From: JANXDG01 sp964521665
Lineage (GTDB): Bacteria > Elusimicrobiota > Endomicrobiia > DTEH01
NCBI GenBank assembly: GCA_964521665.1
Contig: CAZFSG010000016.1
Location: 1 to 27,458, forward strand
DNA: 27,458 bases
Direction: 5' to 3'
Below, one piece after another: positions 23,298 through 27,458 of this stretch. A program made the translations under genes and the position numbers. The notes under the pieces were generated by a model. It saw only the letters and a list, made by a program, of their open reading frames with translations, had not been told where the DNA came from and did no database searches. Numbering within the stretch: the first letter of the stretch is position 1; every line of letters starts with the position of its first letter.

Positions 23298-23999
23298 ATG
23301 AGTAAAATATTAGTTGTAGAAGATGATCAAGAAACTGTTGAATTTATAAAACAAGTTTTAACTGCAGCTGAGTTTGAGGTAATCCACTCATATACTGGTA
23401 AAGATATTGTAAAGAAAATTTTGCTTCATTCGCCAGATCTTATTTTGTTGGATTTAACATTACCTGATGTAGACGGTGTTGATATATGTAGAGAACTGAA
23501 ATCAGATTTCAGGTTTCAAACAATACCTGTTATTATGCTTACTGCAAGAGCAACAACTGAGGATAAACTTATAGGGTTTGAAAGCGGTGCCGACGATTAT
23601 ATTGTTAAACCTTTTGAACCAAGGGAACTCGTAGCAAGAATAAAATCGTTATTAAGACGAGTTGAAATTTTTGGTGGGAAACCACACGAAGTTATCACTG
23701 TAGGACCGATAACAATTGATGTTGACAGTTATTCAGTGACTATTTTACAACCAAAAAAAGTTGAACTTACACCAAAAGAATTTCAACTTTTATATTTATT
23801 AATGAAAAACAGGAATCGTGTCCTTGAACGAAAATTTTTGTTAAAGACATTATGGGGTTATGTTGATGAAGAAGAGATGGAAAAAACAAGAACATTAGAT
23901 GTACATGTGATGAATTTAAGAAAAAAATTAGGTGAAGAAATCGGAGATTATATAAAAACAGTAGAAAATATAGGTTATAAGTTTGAATACGAAGAATGA
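23298..23999 (+). CDS. OmpR/PhoB-family response regulator
   Basis: Two-component transcription factor. The receiver domain (about residues 1-120) has the acidic pair Asp9-Asp10, the phospho-acceptor Asp52 in ILLDLTLPDVDG, the Thr in MLTARA and the Lys in IVKPFEP. A winged-helix DNA-binding domain follows (about 130-230): LTPKEFQLLYLLMKNRNRVL, then TLDVHVMNLRKKLG and IKTVENIGYKFEYE. All key residues are in place. No histidine kinase lies on either side, so it is an orphan in this window. The tRNA-fMet gene starts 6 nt after its stop, so read-through could supply tRNA transcription. Confidence 0.95.
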   Translation: MSKILVVEDDQETVEFIKQVLTAAEFEVIHSYTGKDIVKKILLHSPDLILLDLTLPDVDGVDICRELKSDFRFQTIPVIMLTARATTEDKLIGFESGADDYIVKPFEPRELVARIKSLLRRVEIFGGKPHEVITVGPITIDVDSYSVTILQPKKVELTPKEFQLLYLLMKNRNRVLERKFLLKTLWGYVDEEEMEKTRTLDVHVMNLRKKLGEEIGDYIKTVENIGYKFEYEE

Positions 24000-24005
24000 A
24001 AAGAT

Positions 24006-24079
24006 CGCGGGGTGGAGCAGCCCGGTAGCTCGCAAGGCCCATAACCTTGAGGTCGGTGGTTCAAATCCACCCCCCGCAA
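24006..24079 (+). tRNA. Initiator tRNA-fMet (CAT), with C33 and an A29-U41 pair
   Basis: A complete cloverleaf is seen. Acceptor 24006-24012 pairs with 24072-24078, leaving the initiator-specific C1xA72 mismatch. The D stem has A11-U24 (24016 and 24030), another initiator mark. The anticodon stem is CAAGG/CCTTG with loop CCCATAA, anticodon CAT at 24040-24042. The T arm 24055-24071 is normal (TTCAAAT loop). No CCA is encoded. Two oddities: position 33 is C (24039) rather than U, and the first of the three consecutive G-C pairs of initiators is A-U (24035 with 24047). Confidence 0.95.
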
Positions 24080-24090
24080 AAGTTTTTTTT

Positions 24091-24163
24091 GGTGCGGTAC
24101 CCAAGTAGCTAAGGGAGCGGTCTGCAAAACCGCGATTCGTGGGTGCAAATCCCACCCGCACCT
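24091..24163 (+). tRNA. tRNA-Cys (GCA), with A18 and G55
   Basis: Acceptor GGTGCGG pairs with CCGCACC (24156-24162) and the discriminator is U73 (24163), the Cys identity base. The anticodon stem 24117-24121/24129-24133 closes a CTGCAAA loop, anticodon GCA at 24124-24126, U33 normal. The T loop reads TGCAAAT, so position 55 is G (24145) rather than U, and the D loop has A at position 18 (24107) followed by G19. CCA is not encoded. It lies 11 nt after tRNA-fMet with a T run between; a second T run follows the gene. Confidence 0.95.
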
Positions 24164-24190
24164 TATTTTTTTTCTTTCCTTAAAATTCTT

Positions 24191-25084
24191 ATGACTAACT
24201 TTCTTCAGACTACTGCTGGCCAATTAGTATTGAAAAACCCCATTATTCTTGCTTCAGGTGTATGTGGATTCGGCGAAAAAAATATAGATGTATTAAACAA
24301 ATGTGGAGGTGTAGTTTTTAAAACTATAACTTACTTACCAAAAAAAGGTAATCCTACACCACGAATTGTAGATCTTGGTTTTGGTATAATAAATTCAATT
24401 GGTTTAGAAAATCCTGGTGTGGTTGGAATAAAAGAAAAAATTAATTATATTAAGAAGATAAAAACACGAAAAATTGCAAGTTTTTTAATTGAAGAAAAAG
24501 CTGAAGAAACTCTTGATAAACTTGAAGAATATGAATTGTTTGATGGGTATGAGATAAATCTTTCTTGTCCTAATGTAGAAAAAGAAGAATGGTTTTACAA
24601 TTTAGACAAATTGATTACTATACTTAGAAAAATAAGAAATAAAGTTAGAAAACCATTGTTTTTGAAACTATCGTACGAAATGGATGTAATAAATATCTCA
24701 AAAATAGCAAAAGATGAAGGATATGATGCGGTCGTATTACTTAATTCTTTTAAGTCTGTTTCTGTAGATTATAAAGAAAAAAAGTTTAATCTTGGGAATA
24801 TCTATGGTGGATATTCAGGACCTGCAATAAAAGTTATAGTACAAAGATATGTTTATGATATTAAAAAAATTGTAGATATTGATATTATTGCATGTGGTGG
24901 TGTTTTAAATGGAAGCGACGTTATTGAATATCTTTTATTAGGAGCAAATGCTGTACAAATAGGTAGTGGATATTTTAGAGATCCACAACTTCCAATTAAA
25001 TGTATAAAATTTTTAGAAAATTATCTGAAAAAAGAAAAAATAAATTTGAAAAATTTAATTGGATATTTAATTAAAAAACAATGA
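24191..25084 (+). CDS. pyrD: Dihydroorotate dehydrogenase (class 1, PyrD)
   Basis: FMN enzyme that oxidises dihydroorotate to orotate in pyrimidine synthesis. The ATG at 24191 is used; the frame extends upstream into the tRNA-Cys gene and that part is not coding. Of 297 aa, visible marks are LKNPIILASGVCGFG at the start, NSIGLENPG, EINLSCPNVEKEE with the active-site Cys near 126, PLFLKLS with the FMN lysine, VVLLNSF, GGYSGPAIKVI, and the phosphate-binding ACGGVLNGSDVIEYLLLGA and QIGSGYF. The sequence fits class 1B best, which needs a PyrK partner; pyrK is not in this window. It overlaps hisH by 4 nt (ATGA). Confidence 0.93.
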   Translation: MTNFLQTTAGQLVLKNPIILASGVCGFGEKNIDVLNKCGGVVFKTITYLPKKGNPTPRIVDLGFGIINSIGLENPGVVGIKEKINYIKKIKTRKIASFLIEEKAEETLDKLEEYELFDGYEINLSCPNVEKEEWFYNLDKLITILRKIRNKVRKPLFLKLSYEMDVINISKIAKDEGYDAVVLLNSFKSVSVDYKEKKFNLGNIYGGYSGPAIKVIVQRYVYDIKKIVDIDIIACGGVLNGSDVIEYLLLGANAVQIGSGYFRDPQLPIKCIKFLENYLKKEKINLKNLIGYLIKKQ

Positions 25085-25701
25085 TTAAAAAAGTTGGAAT
25101 AATAAACTATGGTGCTGGCAATCTTATGAGTATCTATAAAGCAGTAAAAGTTTTTGGTTTACAGCCAATTATTTTAGATAAACAAAATAACAATGTTGAT
25201 ATGTTAATTTTGCCTGGTGTAGGAAATTTTGGTGCTGCAATAAAAAACATGCAACAAAATGGTCTTTTTGAACAAGTAATAAAATTCTTTGAATTTGGTA
25301 AACCTATTTTAGGTATTTGTTTAGGAATACAACTTGTATTAAAAAACAGTCAAGAAGCAAAAAATATACATGGGTTAGGATTAATTGACGGTAAAGTCGT
25401 AAAATTTAAATTGAAAAATTTAGTTGTGCCACATATGTGTTGGAATATTGTTAAGTTTGAAAAAGAAGATACTATTCTTCTTGATGGGTTAAAAAAAGAG
25501 GAATATTTTTATTTTGTCCATTCATATTACCCAGTAATAAAACAAAAAGAAATAATTTTTGCAACATCAAATTATGGAATAAATTTTTGTTCAATGATAG
25601 TAAAAAATAATTTAGTTGCAACACAGTTTCATTTAGAAAAAAGTGGACAAAAAGGACTAAAGTTGTTAGAAAACATTATTACATATTTTAACAAACTATG
25701 A
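25081..25701 (+). CDS. hisH: Imidazole glycerol phosphate synthase, glutaminase subunit HisH
   Basis: Class I glutamine amidotransferase that feeds ammonia to HisF in histidine and AICAR production. The 206 aa hold the oxyanion strand LPGVGNFG, the nucleophile Cys80 in GICLGIQL, and the His184 and Glu186 pair, so the triad is intact. Two normally constant residues differ: the PHMGWN loop reads PHMCWN (Cys120) and FHPEKS reads FHLEKS (Leu185). The gene overlaps pyrD at its start and lies 71 nt before hisF. No other his gene is seen here. HisH/HisF relatives also serve surface-sugar pathways, but the close HisF favours histidine synthesis. Confidence 0.92.
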   Translation: MIKKVGIINYGAGNLMSIYKAVKVFGLQPIILDKQNNNVDMLILPGVGNFGAAIKNMQQNGLFEQVIKFFEFGKPILGICLGIQLVLKNSQEAKNIHGLGLIDGKVVKFKLKNLVVPHMCWNIVKFEKEDTILLDGLKKEEYFYFVHSYYPVIKQKEIIFATSNYGINFCSMIVKNNLVATQFHLEKSGQKGLKLLENIITYFNKL

Positions 25702-25772
25702 CAAAGCGTGTTATAAATTTTATTATTTTAACTTTTGGGTTAAGAAAGAATTTTTTAGAAAGTTAAAAAAAT

Positions 25773-26558
25773 ATGTACACAGTAAGAATTATTCCATGTT
25801 TAGATGTAAAAGATGGTAAAGTAGTAAAAGGGATACATTTTGAAAATCTTCGTTATGCAGGAGACCCTGTTGAACTTGCAAAATGGTATTCTGATGAAGG
25901 TGCTGACGAAATTGTGTTCTTAGACATCACTGCAACAATACAAAACAGGAAAACTTTGTATAAGGTTGTAGAAAAAACAGCAAAAAATGTTTTTGTACCA
26001 TTAACAGTAGGCGGGGGGATAAGAAGTATTGAAGATATAAGAAATTTACTGAACTCAGGCGCAGATAAAGTTGCAATAAACACAGCTGCTGTCAAAAATC
26101 CACAACTTGTAAAACAAGCAGCTGAAATCTTTGGCTCACAATGTATTGTAGTAGCAATAGATGCTAAAAAAGTTTTTGAAGCCCGAACTTCAAAAAAAGT
26201 TAAAAAGAGTTGTTGGGAAGTATATATTAATGCTGGGACTACGCCAACAGGATTAGATGTTATTAAATGGGCAAAAGATGTAGAGAGACTTTCTGCAGGC
26301 GAAATTTTACTTACAAGTATAGATGCTGACGGAACTAAACAAGGTTATGATATTGAACTTACAAAAAATGTTGTTGATAATGTTTCAATACCAGTTATAG
26401 CCTCAGGTGGTGCAGGTAAAATTGAACATTTTATAGAAGTTATAAAAAAGACGAATGTTTCAGCAGTGCTTGCAGCATCTGTTTTTCATTATAAAAAATA
26501 CTCAATTAAAAAAGTTAAACTTGCATTAAAAAATCATGGAATAAATGTGAGAATATAA
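25773..26558 (+). CDS. hisF: Imidazole glycerol phosphate synthase, cyclase subunit HisF
   Basis: TIM-barrel cyclase that joins HisH-derived ammonia to PRFAR to give imidazole glycerol phosphate and AICAR. The 261 aa are canonical: IIPCLDVKDGKVVKG with catalytic Asp11, GDPVELAKWYSDEGADE, FLDITAT, VPLTVGGGIR, NTAAVKNP, VVAIDAKK with Asp130, GTTPTGLDVIKWA, LTSIDADGTKQGYD, IASGGAGKIEHF and AASVFHYKKYS. It is complete and looks active. A weak GAAAG Shine-Dalgarno precedes the ATG. It works as a heterodimer with HisH encoded just upstream. Confidence 0.97.
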   Translation: MYTVRIIPCLDVKDGKVVKGIHFENLRYAGDPVELAKWYSDEGADEIVFLDITATIQNRKTLYKVVEKTAKNVFVPLTVGGGIRSIEDIRNLLNSGADKVAINTAAVKNPQLVKQAAEIFGSQCIVVAIDAKKVFEARTSKKVKKSCWEVYINAGTTPTGLDVIKWAKDVERLSAGEILLTSIDADGTKQGYDIELTKNVVDNVSIPVIASGGAGKIEHFIEVIKKTNVSAVLAASVFHYKKYSIKKVKLALKNHGINVRI

Positions 26559-26634
26559 ACGACTAAATATGTGAAAACTGGACAATTCTTCAATTAGTGA
26601 AAAAAATAAATAGACAACAAAATTTTTGTAGTCA

Positions 26635-26688
26635 TAGAATTTAGGCGAGTAATATTAACACCTATATAAAATATAAGGCAAAATTCTA
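26635..26688 (+). promoter_or_regulatory. Possible structured leader upstream of the GT9 gene
   Basis: In the 130-nt space after hisF, TAGAATTT (26635-26642) and AAATTCTA (26681-26688) form a perfect 8-bp inverted repeat that ends at the base before the ATG. The loop holds a shorter TAGG/CCTA pairing and the Shine-Dalgarno-like AAGG (26675-26678). In AT-rich DNA such a repeat can arise by chance. Nothing else is recognised in this intergenic space. Confidence 0.25.
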
Positions 26689-27458
26689 ATGAAACAAGAT
26701 TGTATATATTTTGTTTATGACCGTCCTTGTTTGTATCATAAACAAGACAAAAATACAACTTGTGAAAATTGTAAATATTATAAACCAATAAACAAAAAAA
26801 TTTTAATAATAAAACTTGCTGCATTAGGTGATGTTGTAAGAACTACATCTATTTTGAAACCGTTAAAAACAAAATATAAAAATTCTAAAATTTTTTGGGT
26901 AACTGAAGACAATGCTGTTGAGGTTTTATACAATAATCCATATGTGGATGAAATAATTCCTTACAGCAAAGTGTATCAATTGTACAACTTACATTTTGAT
27001 ATTTTGATAAATCTTGATTTAGACTATTCTGCCTTAAGGTTGACAAAAAATATATTTGCTAATGAAAAATTTGGCTTTTTCTTAGATGAAACTGATACAA
27101 TAATATGTTCTAACGAAGCAGCAAAAAAATGGTTTGAGTTAAGTCATAATGATGTATTAAAGAAACTGAATAAAAAAACGTATCAACAATATATGATTGA
27201 TATTTTAGGATTCAAAAATTTGTTACCACAAAATTATCCAATTGTTATAAGACTTACAAAAGAAGAGAAAAATTTTGCTGAAATGTTTGCAAAAAAGTTT
27301 TCTATCACAAAAGAAGATTTAGTGATAGGTATCAACTTAGGTGGGGGAGATAAATGGCAAAAAAAAGAATATCCTATTAAACAAACAGTAGAACTTGTTA
27401 AGTTAATTGTTCAAAGTTCAAAGTTGAAACTCAAAAGTAAAGGTAATTTAAAAATTTT
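26689..27458 (+). CDS. Glycosyltransferase family 9 (heptosyltransferase-like), cut by window end
   Basis: The frame is open from the ATG to the end of the window, 256 codons, so the 3' end is missing. The first 30 residues carry four Cys (5, 14, 25, 28; ending CENCKYY), a small zinc-ribbon-like cap. Then comes the GT9 core: KILIIKLAALGDVVRTTSIL (about residues 37-56), IFWVTEDNAVEVL, FDILINLDLDYSAL, and IGINLGGGDKWQKK, which begins the nucleotide-sugar half. GT9 enzymes transfer heptose or related sugars to lipopolysaccharide cores at the inner face of the inner membrane. An AAGG Shine-Dalgarno lies 10 nt before the ATG. Confidence 0.85.
   Translation, partial: MKQDCIYFVYDRPCLYHKQDKNTTCENCKYYKPINKKILIIKLAALGDVVRTTSILKPLKTKYKNSKIFWVTEDNAVEVLYNNPYVDEIIPYSKVYQLYNLHFDILINLDLDYSALRLTKNIFANEKFGFFLDETDTIICSNEAAKKWFELSHNDVLKKLNKKTYQQYMIDILGFKNLLPQNYPIVIRLTKEEKNFAEMFAKKFSITKEDLVIGINLGGGDKWQKKEYPIKQTVELVKLIVQSSKLKLKSKGNLKI

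Noticed and set aside
24081..24090. T run between the two tRNAs as an intrinsic terminator
   Set aside because: No dedicated hairpin precedes it; the only stem available is the acceptor arm of tRNA-fMet.
24143..24190. Upstream extension of pyrD to 24143
   Set aside because: It would begin inside the tRNA-Cys gene; the ATG at 24191 fits the family start.
23928..24223. Minus-strand open frames antisense to the tRNA genes
   Set aside because: They cover two well-folded tRNAs; such frames are a common artefact of GC-richer tRNA DNA in an AT-rich genome.
25698..25766. Tiny 22-codon frame overlapping the hisH stop with ATGA
   Set aside because: Short, hydrophobic and without a Shine-Dalgarno or recognisable family; likely chance in AT-rich spacer.
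1..27458. CRISPR arrays, insertion sequences, prophage or defence genes
   Set aside because: No regularly spaced repeats, transposase, integrase, toxin-antitoxin or nuclease-effector gene was found on either strand.

Overview
This is an AT-rich (by eye roughly 27-30% GC), gene-dense bacterial chromosome segment with almost everything on the + strand. Coding is compact: several ATGA or TAATG start/stop overlaps and no gap between genes above about 130 bases. The presumed lifestyle is diderm: there is a GspF/PilC-type secretion or pilus platform protein, a secreted beta-rich protein that looks like an outer-membrane barrel, a secreted muramidase-family protein and a heptosyltransferase-like glycosyltransferase. 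Short families such as the DUF6485 Cys-rich protein, the HAMP-only membrane protein and the Cys-capped GT9 enzyme remind me of uncultured diderm candidate phyla (Omnitrophota or Elusimicrobiota-like). That is an impression, not an assignment. A block of exactly 100 N shows that this is a scaffolded draft.

Layout. 1-4586: radC, DUF6485, a catalytic-domain-only aspartokinase, a large ABC-2-like permease, a CE4 polysaccharide deacetylase and a frameshifted GNAT acetyltransferase. 4587-7986: the secE-nusG-rplK-rplA cluster, which lacks the usual rplJ-rplL-rpoB-rpoC continuation and runs instead into a HAMP membrane protein and an aspartate-dehydrogenase-like gene. 7999-11775: a frameshifted NamZ/DUF1343 muramidase, a NupC nucleoside transporter, a zinc-ribbon membrane protein and a GAF-GGDEF cyclase. 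11861-18145: tpiA, pduL, gspF, rsfS, argS, moxR and a PAP2 phosphatase. 18128-18958: the only minus-strand gene, a putative outer-membrane protein. 19002-23247: DUF72, DNA polymerase X, nnr, the assembly gap and a degenerate metallophosphoesterase-like protein. 23298-27458: a PhoB-type response regulator, tRNA-fMet, tRNA-Cys, pyrD, hisH, hisF and a GT9 glycosyltransferase that runs off the end.

Themes. Most genes are housekeeping (translation, transcription elongation, DNA repair, metabolite repair, pyrimidine and histidine synthesis) mixed with cell-envelope functions (deacetylase, muramidase, PAP2, secretion platform, GT9). I see no clear new multi-gene system. The signals most worth a second look are in RNA and expression. 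The initiator tRNA carries C33 instead of U33 and an A-U in place of the first of its three G-C pairs. The tRNA-Cys has a paired change at positions 18 and 55. Several transcription-unit heads have a sigma70-like -10 box only 6-9 nt from the ATG with no Shine-Dalgarno, which suggests leaderless mRNAs, while internal genes keep Shine-Dalgarno sites. Two genes carry three apparent single-base losses, so sequence quality or gene decay must be considered.
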